In this document: one piece after another, positions 55,633 to 64,000 of the stretch
Layout of the letters: each line of letters begins with the position of its first letter
Numbering within the stretch: the first letter of the stretch is position 1
Source: Verrucomicrobiota bacterium
Lineage (GTDB): Bacteria; Verrucomicrobiota; Verrucomicrobiia; Verrucomicrobiales; Akkermansiaceae
Direction of reading: 5' to 3'
Assembly (NCBI GenBank): GCA_017301995.1
Contig: JAFLEH010000004.1
Coordinates: forward strand, 1 to 64,000
DNA length: 64,000 nucleotides
Translations under genes and position numbers: made by a program
Notes under the pieces: generated by a model
What the model was told of the DNA's origin: nothing
Seen by the model: the letters and a program-made list of their open reading frames with translations, nothing else
The model's database searches: none

Positions 55633-56538
55633 ATGCAAGCGACACTGTTGCCACCGCGAAATCCGGCGTTGTGTATGCCGATTACCGCGAACCGCGAACT
55701 CGGTTCCTGTCTGATTGCCAACGTTCCCATGCGCGATCTCCTGGCCGCCGATCTCTCCCGCGCGGGTTTTCAATTGGTTGATCCTTCGGAAGCCTGCTCC
55801 CGGACCATCCGGGTGCCGGTGGACAACTGGATCGAGTTGGGCGCCCTGCTCCTGCTAGGGCGCAATCCGAATTCCGCACGCCTCTGCGATCCGGACGGAC
55901 ACACGCTCGCCTGGAAAGGCGGATGCGATCCCGAGGAATGCATCGACCGCATCGTTACCGACGCCGATTGTTTCCCCGTGGTCTATCCCTGGGATCTGCT
56001 CCGGCTTCACGAGGAGGTGCTCGCGATGATGGACGAAACCTCGCTGCTTGGCGAGGTCAGCCCGCTCGCCACGATCAACGGCTGCGTCCGCCTGGGCAAG
56101 GGCTCGGTGATCCACCCCGGCACGGTGATCGAAGGTCCGGTGCTGATCGGTCCTAACAGTCAGATCGGCCCCAACGCCTACATCCGCGGCGCCACCAGCA
56201 TCGGCGCGAACTGCTACGTCGGCAACGGCGCGGAGGTCAAGAACTCGATCGTCTATAACAATTCCTACATTTCCAGGCAATGTTACGTGGGCGACTCGAT
56301 CATCGGCACCCACGTCACGCTCGGCGCCGGGACCTGCACCGAAAACCACCGTCACGACGGCCGCCACCACACCTCGATGGTCCAGGGCAAACCGGTCAAC
56401 ACCGGGCGCCTGAAATTCGGCGCGGTGCTTGGAGACGGCGTGAAAACCGGCGTCAACACCTCGATCGAGGCCGGCGTGAAAATCGGCATCGCCCGGACCA
56501 CCAAGCCGGGAGCGTATGTTTCGAAGGACATGCTGTGA
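55633..56538 (+). CDS. Left-handed beta-helix (hexapeptide-repeat) protein
   Basis: 301 residues from ATG 55633 (MQATLLPPRN). The C-terminal half consists of hexapeptide turns (VSPLATINGCVRLGKGSVIHPGT, IGPNSQIGPNAYI, GVKTGVNTSIEAGVKIG) as in acyl- and nucleotidyl-transferases of sugars (GlmU/LpxD type). The N-terminal ~120 residues are not a nucleotidyltransferase I recognise. Lies 42 bases after the transporter/peptidase gene, so it probably belongs to the cluster. Confidence 0.8.
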   Translation: MQATLLPPRNPALCMPITANRELGSCLIANVPMRDLLAADLSRAGFQLVDPSEACSRTIRVPVDNWIELGALLLLGRNPNSARLCDPDGHTLAWKGGCDPEECIDRIVTDADCFPVVYPWDLLRLHEEVLAMMDETSLLGEVSPLATINGCVRLGKGSVIHPGTVIEGPVLIGPNSQIGPNAYIRGATSIGANCYVGNGAEVKNSIVYNNSYISRQCYVGDSIIGTHVTLGAGTCTENHRHDGRHHTSMVQGKPVNTGRLKFGAVLGDGVKTGVNTSIEAGVKIGIARTTKPGAYVSKDML

Positions 56539-56656
56539 CGGGATGGTTGTGTTAGGTTGAGGTTGTGGGAATTTCGTGGGCACCTCCGAAGATTGCCACA
56601 ATCCGCCCGATTTTTATCGAGTTTTCCGGAATTCCGGTGCAGGCTGCGGGCCGCCC

Positions 56657-57838
56657 ATGTATGTGATTTCCCTAGCAGCGTTGAAGCGCAACACCTCCGT
56701 TCTGCGGGAGGTGAAGGAGGCCGCCGGTTGCCGATTGGTGCTGGCGCTGAAGGGATTTTCCTGTTGGAGGACGTTTCCGGCAATCCGCGACGATTTGGAC
56801 GGCTGCTGTGCCTCGGGGCTGTGGGAGGCGATGCTGGCTCGGAAACACTTCGGGAAACAGGTCATCACCTATTCCCCGGCTTACGACGCGGCCGATGTCG
56901 CGGCGCTGTGTGAGTTCACCCATCATCTCGATTTCAACTCGCTTTCGCAGTGGTTCCGGTTCCGGGAATCGGTGATGGCGCATCCGCGTTTCCTCAACGG
57001 CGAACTGCATTGTGGGTTGCGGATCAATCCCCAGCATTCCACCGGCCACACGCCCCTCTACGATCCCTGCGTGGCCGGATCGCGGCTGGGCGTCACGGCG
57101 GACCAGTTGGCCGGAGCGGATCTAACCGGCATCTCCGGCCTGCATATTCATACGCTTTGCGAGCAGAATTCCGACGACCTCGAAACCACCCTCGCCGCCG
57201 TGGACGAGCGCTTCGGCGGCCTGCTGCGGTCCGGCCAAATCCGCTATCTGAACATGGGAGGCGGCCATTGGATCACCAAGCCGTTCTACGACCGTGACCG
57301 TTTGGTTAGGTTGGTCCGTGAAACCGCTTCGCGCTATGGTGTGGAAGTGTGGCTGGAGCCCGGCGAGGCGGTGGCGATTCATACCGGCGTGCTGCGCGCG
57401 GAAGTGATGGACGTGTTCGAATCCGCGGGCCACCGGCTGGCGATCCTGAGTGTTTCCGCCACGGCGCACATGCCGGATGTGTTGGAAATGCCCTATCGGC
57501 CGGATGTTTTCCTGGTGGATTCCGAGCCAGGCGACGGGCGGCCGGCGGTGGTGCTGGAAGGCGAGCACTATCATCCCGCGACGGAGTCCGGCGAATGGAT
57601 CTATCGGTTGGGCGGACCGACCTGTCTGGCGGGGGATGTGGTCGGCGACTTCGCGTTTCCGCGTCCGCTGTTGGTCGGGGATGTGCTGGTGTTTGATGAC
57701 ATGGCCCATTACACCATGGTGAAAACCACGATGTTCAACGGGGTGAAGCATCCGCCGGTGGCGCTCCAGCATCCGGACGGAACGCTGGAGATCGTCCGGG
57801 AGTTCGGTTTCGGGGATTTCGAAAACCGACTTGCGTGA
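56657..57838 (+). CDS. nspC: Carboxynorspermidine decarboxylase
   Basis: 393 residues from ATG 56657 (MYVISLAALKRNT); GTG 56576 would add 27. NspC removes CO2 from carboxy(nor)spermidine, the last step of the alternative spermidine route. Visible: PLP Lys in LVLALKGFSCW, GLHIHTLCEQN, YLNMGGGHWIT, WLEPGEAV, and the C-terminal GPTCLAGDVVGDF and FDDMAHYTMVKTTMFNG motifs. The partner carboxyspermidine dehydrogenase is not in the window. Second fold-III decarboxylase in this stretch. Confidence 0.9.
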   Translation: MYVISLAALKRNTSVLREVKEAAGCRLVLALKGFSCWRTFPAIRDDLDGCCASGLWEAMLARKHFGKQVITYSPAYDAADVAALCEFTHHLDFNSLSQWFRFRESVMAHPRFLNGELHCGLRINPQHSTGHTPLYDPCVAGSRLGVTADQLAGADLTGISGLHIHTLCEQNSDDLETTLAAVDERFGGLLRSGQIRYLNMGGGHWITKPFYDRDRLVRLVRETASRYGVEVWLEPGEAVAIHTGVLRAEVMDVFESAGHRLAILSVSATAHMPDVLEMPYRPDVFLVDSEPGDGRPAVVLEGEHYHPATESGEWIYRLGGPTCLAGDVVGDFAFPRPLLVGDVLVFDDMAHYTMVKTTMFNGVKHPPVALQHPDGTLEIVREFGFGDFENRLA

Positions 57839-57937
57839 AACTCCAAAGAGCGATCTGCGTAGAGCGCGCGGCTTGCTGCCGAAGCAACCATCCGGATGGA
57901 AGATGGACCGCCCCCTTCGCGTCCGTTCAAAATCCGG

Positions 57938-58360
57938 TTAGGAATTGGTGGTGAGCCAGCGATCCGGCAACACCGCGCCGGCACGGCGGACGTGTTCCTT
58001 ATCCCACGAAACGAGTTGACAGCCGAGCATCTCCGCCGTTGCGGCATAGATGGCATCGGCACCCCTGAGAAATCCGGTGGTTCCGGTAGAGAGAGCGTTG
58101 GCAAGCAGCGCGGCGCTCATCGGGTGCTCTTTGGCACCGGCGGTCGAGAGCAGAAGATTGGCCAGACGGAGACCTTCTGCGGAATCCCTGAGCCTACGGG
58201 CCAGGGCACATGCCACTTCAACCCGTGCGATCGCCGGCACATGGAGGGTGATCCGATGGACAAGCGCATGCGTCAGAAAGGCCCTGCTCGCGGTGCAGAA
58301 CGGATCGGTGGGGTCTTGGGCCGCAACCCAAACACTGGCGTCCACAGCTAACGCACTCAT
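57938..58360 (-). CDS. vapC: PIN-domain toxin
   Basis: 140 residues. Metal-binding acids of the PIN fold are visible: Asp in LAVDASVWVAA, Glu in IARVEVACAL, Asp in RGADAIYAATAE and SWDKEHVRR. VapC toxins cleave tRNA or rRNA. Starts within the vapB stop (ATGA overlap). Confidence 0.92.
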   Translation of the reverse strand: MSALAVDASVWVAAQDPTDPFCTASRAFLTHALVHRITLHVPAIARVEVACALARRLRDSAEGLRLANLLLSTAGAKEHPMSAALLANALSTGTTGFLRGADAIYAATAEMLGCQLVSWDKEHVRRAGAVLPDRWLTTNS

Positions 58361-58629
58361 GGTCTTTCAAGCCGGTTGCGAGCCTGGCCGAGATGACGCC
58401 GGGCGGCGGGACCGGGTTGGGCCGCATGGACCAGCCGGTCGGCCTCCGCAAAGCAGGCTGCCAGTTGCTTGATCGGCGTAGTCGGGCCGGAAACCTGGGT
58501 GGCCGCCGCAGCTTGCAGGGACAAACGCAACCCCTCGGTCACCAGGTCCTTCATTTTGCGACCGGTCAGCGAAGCGTAGGCCTTCGCCTCGCGATATAGG
58601 GTGTCGTCAATCTCAAGTGTCGTCTTCAC
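58357..58629 (-). CDS. vapB: VapB-type antitoxin
   Basis: 90 residues. The N-terminus is ribbon-helix-helix-like (MKTTLEIDDTLYREAKAYAS, then TGRKMKDLVTEGLRLSL), which binds DNA and represses the operon. The C-terminal tail should neutralise VapC. Coupled to vapC. Confidence 0.88.
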   Translation of the reverse strand: MKTTLEIDDTLYREAKAYASLTGRKMKDLVTEGLRLSLQAAAATQVSGPTTPIKQLAACFAEADRLVHAAQPGPAARRHLGQARNRLERP

Positions 58630-59018
58630 AGGTCCATTTTCCCAGAATTCCAGATCCGAGTCAATAGGGGAGCCCTGAAATTATTCGTCTTTAACCCGAA
58701 ATCGGAAGTTGGCATGACCCGTGCATCCATTTTTTTCACTGAGAAACTGAAAATCACTGGTTCCACTGAAGTGATCTTTGATTTTTGGGAAATCCTTCCC
58801 ATTCATCGAACGGTACTTCCCCATTTCCCTCCAAAAAAACAGTTTCCTCAGTGGATCCCAGTCTCTCAGTGGTAAATCGAGCGTCCAAACTGCCCTAAAC
58901 TTCGGATTTCGGGTTCAGTATAGGCCGTCTTGCAGAAGGCAATCGTAGCCGAAACCGTCATGTGGAATGCCCGGCGTTAGGGGCGGGCTGGAACCCTGTC
59001 CTCCGGTTAGGGATGGAT
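58630..59018. other. AT-richer spacer between vapBC and korB
   Basis: 389 bases without a gene. It holds the vapBC promoter region and an imperfect long inverted repeat (58737-58853). Confidence 0.5.
58737..58853. repeat. Long-range inverted repeat upstream of vapBC
   Basis: CACTGAGAAACTG (58737-58749) is the reverse complement of CAGTTTCCTCAGTG (58840-58853) apart from one extra C. Further CTCAGTGG and CACTGG copies lie nearby. It may be a mobile-element end or a regulatory fold. Confidence 0.5.
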
Positions 59019-60038
59019 CTACGCCACCGACCAGGTCGAGTCGCCGTGGAGCAGTTCGTGCCAGGAGCCGGGGCCTTTTTTGGCGGCGGTTTCCATTTGG
59101 GAGGCGAAGAGCTGTTCGTAGGTCGGCTTGGCGACGCGGCGGATCACGCCGATGGGCATCGGGAAATGGGGCGGGCTCAGGGTGGCGAGGAGCTGCGAGT
59201 AGAGCGGGCTTTCCTGATCGGGGTCGTGGACGAGGATGCCATCGGTGCCGGCTGGGACGACTTCCGGGGTAAGGCCGTTGAGGCGGATTCCCTTGGACTT
59301 GTCCTTGCCGAACAGCAACGGCTTGCCGGGTTCGAGGACCAGCATCTGGTCGTCGCGGTTTTCCTTGCCGTAGATCGAATCCCAGGTGGCGTCGTTGAAG
59401 ATCACGCAGTTTTGGAAAACCTCGATGAACGACACGCCTTGGTGGGCCTGGGCGGCCTTGAAGGTTTCCACCATGTGCTTGGGATTGTTATCGGCGGTGC
59501 GGGCGACGAACGTGGCCTCGGCACCGAGCGCGAAGAGCACCGGGTTGAGCGGGTGCTCGAGCGATCCTTGGGGCGAGGTTTTGGTCTTGGTTCCGACCGG
59601 CGAGGTGGGGCTGAACTGGCCTTTGGTGAGGCCGTAGATCCGGTTGTTGAACAGCAGGATGTTGACGTTCAGGTTGCGCCGCAGGACGTGGAGCAGGTGG
59701 TTTCCGCCGATCGACAGGCCGTCGCCGTCGCCGGTGATGATCCACACGGACAGATCCGGGTTGGCGAGTTTGACACCGGTGGCCACGGTGGGGGCGCGGC
59801 CGTGGATCGAGTGGAACCCGTAGGTGTTCATGTAGAACGGGAACCGGCTGGAGCAGCCGATGCCGGACACCATGACGAAGTCCTCGCGCTTGATGCCGAG
59901 TTCGGGCAGCGTGCGCTGGAGCGAGTTGAGGATGGCGTAATCGCCGCAGCCGGGACACCAGCGGACTTCGTTGGACGGGGTGAAGTCCTTCTTGGTGAGG
60001 GTGGGAAGCGGCGGGACGTTCTGGATTTCGGTGGCCAT
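59019..60038 (-). CDS. korB: 2-oxoacid:ferredoxin oxidoreductase, beta subunit
   Basis: 339 residues. Binds thiamine diphosphate (GDGDGLSIGGNHLLHVLRRN ... NNRIYGLTKGQ) and carries the WCPGCGDYAI motif near the N-terminus. With KorA it forms a two-subunit enzyme oxidising 2-oxoglutarate (or a related 2-oxoacid) to the acyl-CoA with reduction of ferredoxin. Eight bases after korA. Confidence 0.94.
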   Translation of the reverse strand: MATEIQNVPPLPTLTKKDFTPSNEVRWCPGCGDYAILNSLQRTLPELGIKREDFVMVSGIGCSSRFPFYMNTYGFHSIHGRAPTVATGVKLANPDLSVWIITGDGDGLSIGGNHLLHVLRRNLNVNILLFNNRIYGLTKGQFSPTSPVGTKTKTSPQGSLEHPLNPVLFALGAEATFVARTADNNPKHMVETFKAAQAHQGVSFIEVFQNCVIFNDATWDSIYGKENRDDQMLVLEPGKPLLFGKDKSKGIRLNGLTPEVVPAGTDGILVHDPDQESPLYSQLLATLSPPHFPMPIGVIRRVAKPTYEQLFASQMETAAKKGPGSWHELLHGDSTWSVA

Positions 60039-60046
60039 GGCGTGAA

Positions 60047-61891
60047 TCAGGCGTTGAGGAGTTCGAGGATGCGTTCGCGGATTTCGCTGACTTTGAAGGG
60101 ACGGCCCTTGACCTTGGACATGGTCTGGGCATCCACCAGGTATTTGGAGCGGATGATCATGGCCAGTTGTCCGAGGTTGAGTTCGGGAATGAGGACTTTA
60201 TCGAAGCCTTTGATGATTTCGCCGAGGTCCTTTGGCAGCGGGTTGAGGTAGCGCAGGTGGGCGCTGCTGACGCTGTGGCCTTCCGCGCGGAGTTGCTCGA
60301 CGGCGGTGGTGATGGCGCCGTAGGTGCCGCCCCAGCCGAGAACGAGGACCTTGCCGGCGCGCTCGCCGTTGACGGGTTGCGGCGGCAGATCTTTGGCGAT
60401 GCCTTCCACTTTCGCGGCGCGGAGGCCGGTCATGACTTCGTGGTTGTCGGGATCGTAGGAGATCGCGCCCCGTTCGTTTTTCTCAAGACCACCAATGCGG
60501 TGTTCGAGGCCCTTCTGGCCGGGAATAGCCTGGGTTCTGGCCAGGGTTTCCGGATTCCTTTTGAAAGCGACGTAGGGTTCGTCTTCCGGCGCGAACGGTT
60601 TGGAAATGTCCGGCAGGGTGCTTTCGTCGATCACGCGCCAGGGTTCGGATCCGTTGGCAAGGTAGCCGTCGGTCAGGAGGATCACCGGGGTGGAGTATTT
60701 CAGCGCGATTCGCGCGGCTTCGAACGCGGCGCTGAAGCAATCGGACGGCGAGTTGGCCGCGACGATCGGCATCGGGCTTTCGCCGTGGCGGCCGTAGAGC
60801 GCCTGGAGGAGGTCGGACTGCTCGGTCTTGGTGGGAAGCCCGGTGGACGGACCGCCGCGCTGGACGTTGACGATGACCACGGGAAGTTCGGTGGTGATGG
60901 CGAGGCCGAAGAACTCGCTCTTGAGGCACATGCCGGGGCCGGAGGTGGCGGTGACACCGAGGTCGCCCGCGTAGCTGGCTCCGAGCGCCACGCCCATCGC
61001 CGCGATCTCATCCTCGGCCTGGAAGGTCTTCACGCCGAAATGCTTGAGCGGGGCCAGCGTTTCCAACACCGAAGTGGCCGGGGTGATCGGGTAGCCGGCG
61101 AAGAACAACTGGCGGTTGGCGCGCATCGAGGCGGCCACCAGGCCGAGGGCGGTCGCCTCGTTGCCGGAAACCTTCCGATAGATGCCGGGCGCCACATCCG
61201 CGCTGGCCACGGCGTAGCGGTTGCGCATCGTCTCGGTGGTCTCGCCCACGTAGTAGCCCGCCTTGAGCACCCGGATGTTGGCATCGGCCACATCGGGCAG
61301 CTTTTTGGCCCACTTTTCGTTGATGTAGTCGATGGTCGGCTCGATCGGCCGGCTATACACCCAGCACATGAAGCCGAGGGCGAAGAAATTCTTGCAGCGG
61401 AGCTTGTCGCGGTTGGTCAGCGGGCTGTCCTTGAGCGCCTCAAGGGCCATGCCGGTGATGTCGAGCGCGACGAGTTGGTATTTCGACTTGAGCCCCGGAT
61501 CGTCGAGCGGATTGGTGGCGAAGCCGGCCATCTTGAGGTTTTCCTCGGTGAAGGCGGCGGTGTTGGCGACGATAAGCCCGCCCTTTGCCAAGTCGCACAA
61601 ATGCACGGCCAGCGCGGCGGGGTTCATGGCGACCAGCGCGTCCGGTTCGTCGCCGGGGGTCAGCACTTTGTCCGATCCGAAGTGGACCTGGAACGCGGAA
61701 ACGCCGCCGATGGTGCCGGCTGGGGCGCGGATTTCCGCCGGGAAATCGGGAAACGTCGCGACCGCGTTGGGAACGGTGACGCTGATATCGGTGAAGCGCT
61801 CGCCGACGATTTGCATGCCGTCGCCGGAGTCACCGGCGAATCGGACGACCACGGATTTCATCTCGCGCAGACCGGAGTTGGATTCGGACAT
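60047..61891 (-). CDS. korA: 2-oxoacid:ferredoxin oxidoreductase, fused gamma-alpha subunit
   Basis: 614 residues. The N-terminal ~190 residues are the gamma domain (RFAGDSGDGMQIVGERF; PDFPAEIRAPAGTIGG). The alpha pyrimidine-binding part follows (GYPITPATSVLETLA; VTATSGPGMCLKSEF; NVQRGGPSTGLPTKTEQSDL). This fused form is typical of the two-subunit Kor enzymes. Divergent from clpB. Confidence 0.94.
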   Translation of the reverse strand: MSESNSGLREMKSVVVRFAGDSGDGMQIVGERFTDISVTVPNAVATFPDFPAEIRAPAGTIGGVSAFQVHFGSDKVLTPGDEPDALVAMNPAALAVHLCDLAKGGLIVANTAAFTEENLKMAGFATNPLDDPGLKSKYQLVALDITGMALEALKDSPLTNRDKLRCKNFFALGFMCWVYSRPIEPTIDYINEKWAKKLPDVADANIRVLKAGYYVGETTETMRNRYAVASADVAPGIYRKVSGNEATALGLVAASMRANRQLFFAGYPITPATSVLETLAPLKHFGVKTFQAEDEIAAMGVALGASYAGDLGVTATSGPGMCLKSEFFGLAITTELPVVIVNVQRGGPSTGLPTKTEQSDLLQALYGRHGESPMPIVAANSPSDCFSAAFEAARIALKYSTPVILLTDGYLANGSEPWRVIDESTLPDISKPFAPEDEPYVAFKRNPETLARTQAIPGQKGLEHRIGGLEKNERGAISYDPDNHEVMTGLRAAKVEGIAKDLPPQPVNGERAGKVLVLGWGGTYGAITTAVEQLRAEGHSVSSAHLRYLNPLPKDLGEIIKGFDKVLIPELNLGQLAMIIRSKYLVDAQTMSKVKGRPFKVSEIRERILELLNA

Positions 61892-62253
61892 AAGGTTGGT
61901 GGATGGAGTTGCTCGGGCGCGAAGCTAGGAGGCGGGGCGGGGGGTGTCAACCTCGCCGGACCAAAATGCGGAGGAAATTTTCACGGACCCGCGAGGAAGG
62001 TGATGCGGGCGTGGTCGGAGCGGTCAGTTGCAAGCCGGGTGCCCAACCTACCCTGCGTTTCGAATTAAGGGTTGAACAATCGCAATCCGTCAGTAGCTCC
62101 GGCGCCATCCGGTCCTTGCAAAAAAATTGTGAAAAAATTTGAATAATCTTATTGCAAGGACAATCTTACCGGCGGAACGAAGCTTCAGGAAGCCTGGCTG
62201 GCGTGCGGCCGGTTCCGTACTACCTTTCCGCAAGACACCAACCCCTAACGACC
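61892..62253. other. Divergent korA-clpB promoter region
   Basis: 362 bases with no gene. GC-rich near korA and AT-rich at 62118-62160, where the clpB promoter probably lies inside a perfect inverted repeat. Confidence 0.5.
62112..62161. promoter_or_regulatory. Perfect 10-base inverted repeat around an AT-rich clpB promoter region
   Basis: GTCCTTGCAA (62112-62121) and TTGCAAGGAC (62152-62161) are exact inverse copies flanking 30 AT-rich bases that include AATAAT (62142-62147), a possible -10. The repeat is not the CIRCE or HAIR heat-shock operator. It may be a repressor site for clpB. Confidence 0.5.
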
Positions 62254-64000
62254 ATGGGACTCGAAAAGATCACACAGAAACTCCAGGAAGCCCTGCAGAA
62301 CGCGCAGAGCCTGGCCGCGAAATCGGCGCATCCCGAGCTGAAAAGCCTGCATGTGCTATTCGCCCTGCTCCAACAGGAGGGCGGGGTGGCGGTGCCGGTG
62401 CTGCAGAAGGCCGGGGTGGATATCGCGCGCCTCAAGGCGGCCACGGCGGCGGCGCTGGCACGCGAGCCGCGGGTCCAGGGCGCGGGCAGTCAGCCGCAAT
62501 TGAGCGTGGGGCTGCGGGCCACCTTGGAGGCCGCCGATGCCGCGCGGCAGGAGTTGGGCGACGACTATCTGAGCGTGGAACATTTTCTGTTAGGATCGCT
62601 GTCGGGCGATTCTCCGGCTGGGAAAGTGCTCAAGGAATCCGGCCTGGACGAAACCAAGGCCCGCGAGGCGATCAAGAGCGTGCGCGGTTCCCAGAAGGTC
62701 ACCGACGACAATCCGGAGGGAAAATACCAGGCGCTCGAGAAATACGGCACCGATCTAACCGCCAGAGCGCGCGAGGGGAAAATCGACCCGGTGATCGGCC
62801 GCGACCATGAGATCCGGCGGGTGTTGCAGGTGCTCTCGCGGCGCACCAAGAACAACCCGGTGCTCATCGGCGAACCGGGCGTCGGCAAGACCGCGATCGT
62901 CGAAGGCCTCGCGCGGCGGATCGTTTCCGGCGACGTGCCGGACGCGATGAAAAGCAAGCGGGTGATCACGCTGGACCTCGGCGGCATGCTGGCGGGCGCG
63001 AAGTACCGCGGCGAGTTCGAGGACCGGCTCAAGGCGTTTCTCAAGGAAGTCACCGACTCCCAAGGGCAGATCATCCTGTTCATCGACGAGCTGCACACCA
63101 TCGTCGGCGCGGGAGCCAGCGAGGGCGCGGTGGACGCGTCCAATCTGCTCAAGCCGCAGCTTGCGCGCGGCGAGTTGCATACCATCGGCGCCACCACCCT
63201 CGATGAATATCGCAAGCACATTGAAAAGGACGCCGCGCTCGAACGGCGGTTCCAGCCGGTGATGGTGGGCGAACCGTCGGTGGAAGATGCGATCGCCATT
63301 TTGCGCGGGCTCAAGGAGCGCTACGAAGTGCATCATGGCGTGCGCATTCAGGATGGCGCGCTGGTGGCCGCCGCCACTCTATCTGACAGATATATTTCCG
63401 GACGGTTTCTTCCGGACAAGGCGGTGGATCTGGTGGACGAGGCGGCGTCGCGGCTCAAGATCGAGCTGGATTCGATGCCGACCGAAATCGACGTGCTGGA
63501 GCGGCAGATCCTCCAGTTGGAAATGGAGAAGAAGGCGCTGGAAAAGGAAACCGACAAGGCATCCGCGGCGCGGCTCGACAAGGTGCGCGAGGAACAGGCC
63601 AATCTCCGCGAGCAATCTGCCGCCCTAATGGCACGCTGGCGCAATGAAAAGGCGGTGATCGACGAGGTTAGGGCGGCCCAGGAACGGATCGAGAATCTCA
63701 AGGTGGAGGCCGAGCGCGCCCAGCGGATCGGCGATCTGACGCGGGCCTCACAGATCACCTACGGCGACCTGCCATCGCTCAACAAGGAGTTGGATGCCGC
63801 GAAAGACCGTCTGGAGGAACTCCAGCATGACGGCGCGATGCTCAAGGAGGAGGTCACCGAGGACGACATCGCCCGCGTGGTTTCCTCGTGGACGGGAATT
63901 CCGGTGAACCGCCTGCAGGAAAGCGAAAAGCAGAAACTGGTGGGCATGGAAGGGCGGTTGGGTGCGCGCGTGATCGGCCAGACACGTGCGATCAAGGCGG
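62254..64000 (+). CDS. clpB: ClpB disaggregase, 5' part (cut by the window end)
   Basis: 582 codons are present from ATG 62254. ClpB is the AAA+ ATPase that rescues aggregated proteins with DnaK. Visible: the N domain ([16 protein letters not shown]), the first ATPase domain with Walker [14 protein letters not shown] (~207), pore-loop [14 protein letters not shown] and Walker [15 protein letters not shown]. The coiled-coil middle domain (~410-520) follows, then [20 protein letters not shown], the entry to the second ATPase domain, which is cut off. No Shine-Dalgarno sequence before the ATG. Confidence 0.96.
   Translation, partial: MGLEKITQKLQEALQNAQSLAAKSAHPELKSLHVLFALLQQEGGVAVPVLQKAGVDIARLKAATAAALAREPRVQGAGSQPQLSVGLRATLEAADAARQELGDDYLSVEHFLLGSLSGDSPAGKVLKESGLDETKAREAIKSVRGSQKVTDDNPEGKYQALEKYGTDLTARAREGKIDPVIGRDHEIRRVLQVLSRRTKNNPVLIGEPGVGKTAIVEGLARRIVSGDVPDAMKSKRVITLDLGGMLAGAKYRGEFEDRLKAFLKEVTDSQGQIILFIDELHTIVGAGASEGAVDASNLLKPQLARGELHTIGATTLDEYRKHIEKDAALERRFQPVMVGEPSVEDAIAILRGLKERYEVHHGVRIQDGALVAAATLSDRYISGRFLPDKAVDLVDEAASRLKIELDSMPTEIDVLERQILQLEMEKKALEKETDKASAARLDKVREEQANLREQSAALMARWRNEKAVIDEVRAAQERIENLKVEAERAQRIGDLTRASQITYGDLPSLNKELDAAKDRLEELQHDGAMLKEEVTEDDIARVVSSWTGIPVNRLQESEKQKLVGMEGRLGARVIGQTRAIKA

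Noticed and set aside
60167-62068. Long + strand open frame antisense to korA
   Set aside because: Low-complexity composition with no protein motif. KorA is well supported on the other strand.
62100-62253. CIRCE-type operator for clpB
   Set aside because: No TTAGCACTC/GAGTGCTAA pair is present. The inverted repeat found has a different sequence and spacing.
1-64000. tRNA, rRNA or CRISPR array
   Set aside because: No cloverleaf or T-loop consensus, no rRNA-like stretch, and no regularly spaced direct repeats with unique spacers were seen by eye.

Overview
The window looks like chromosomal DNA of a GC-rich member of the Verrucomicrobiota, close to the Luteolibacter/Haloferula type. This is inferred from several marks. 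There is a secreted protein with a PEP-CTERM-like tail, and a protein resembling a verrucomicrobial secreted family (TIGR02597). A large metalloprotease ends in a 'DSDSMPNLFEYALGLDP'-type tail. Short degenerate repeats (AATCTGAA, AGAAGAC, GGATCGTGG, AATCAAG types) lie in spacers and even inside genes. Most start codons have a C/A-rich leader instead of a Shine-Dalgarno sequence. No tRNA, rRNA or CRISPR array was seen.

Layout. 1-265: a Thr-rich leader-like mini-ORF with a hairpin and no target gene. 266-5702 (-): purL and an alpha/beta hydrolase. 5767-7708 (+): two secreted proteins. 7881-15218 (-): ispD, an M16 peptidase, an M6 metalloprotease, a TIGR02597-like protein and a PEP-CTERM-like protein, the first three joined by 4-base overlaps. 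15.5-16.9 kb: a lower-GC patch with repeats and an IS4-type transposase remnant. 16920-20165 (-): a membrane HEAT-repeat protein. 20673-21875 (+): a SecD-head/OmlA-like protein. 21944-28316 (-): gltB-gltD, glutamate synthase. 28823-40076 (-): kup, kdpD, kdpE, a secreted protein and a 2044-residue alpha-2-macroglobulin-like protein. 40338-41726 (-): a TPR protein. 41910-45676 (+): an M20 peptidase, glnS and a methyltransferase. 45754-49036 (-): a small conserved protein, an SDR, a lipase-like protein and ruvC. 49303-57838 (+): a small membrane protein, then a compact cluster: TPR protein, PqqD-like protein, ATP-grasp ligase, fold-III PLP decarboxylase, urea transporter fused to an M23 peptidase, hexapeptide-repeat protein and nspC. 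57938-58629 (-): vapBC. 59019-61891 (-): korAB. 62254-end (+): clpB, cut by the window edge.

Two places stand out. First, purL is about 245 codons longer than its family because a two-gene cassette sits inside it. The cassette has a 70-residue ORF in another reading frame, followed by a kinase-like domain that is in frame with purL, so the whole stays one open frame of 1492 codons. The cassette begins at a run of nine C (coding strand) and carries its own operator-like inverted repeat. Second, the cluster at 50.6-55.6 kb joins a PqqD-like peptide-binding protein, an ATP-grasp ligase, a PLP decarboxylase and a urea-transporter/M23 fusion by overlaps or short gaps. It looks like a dedicated pathway that builds or modifies an amino-acid or peptide product at the cell envelope. 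Its product is unknown.
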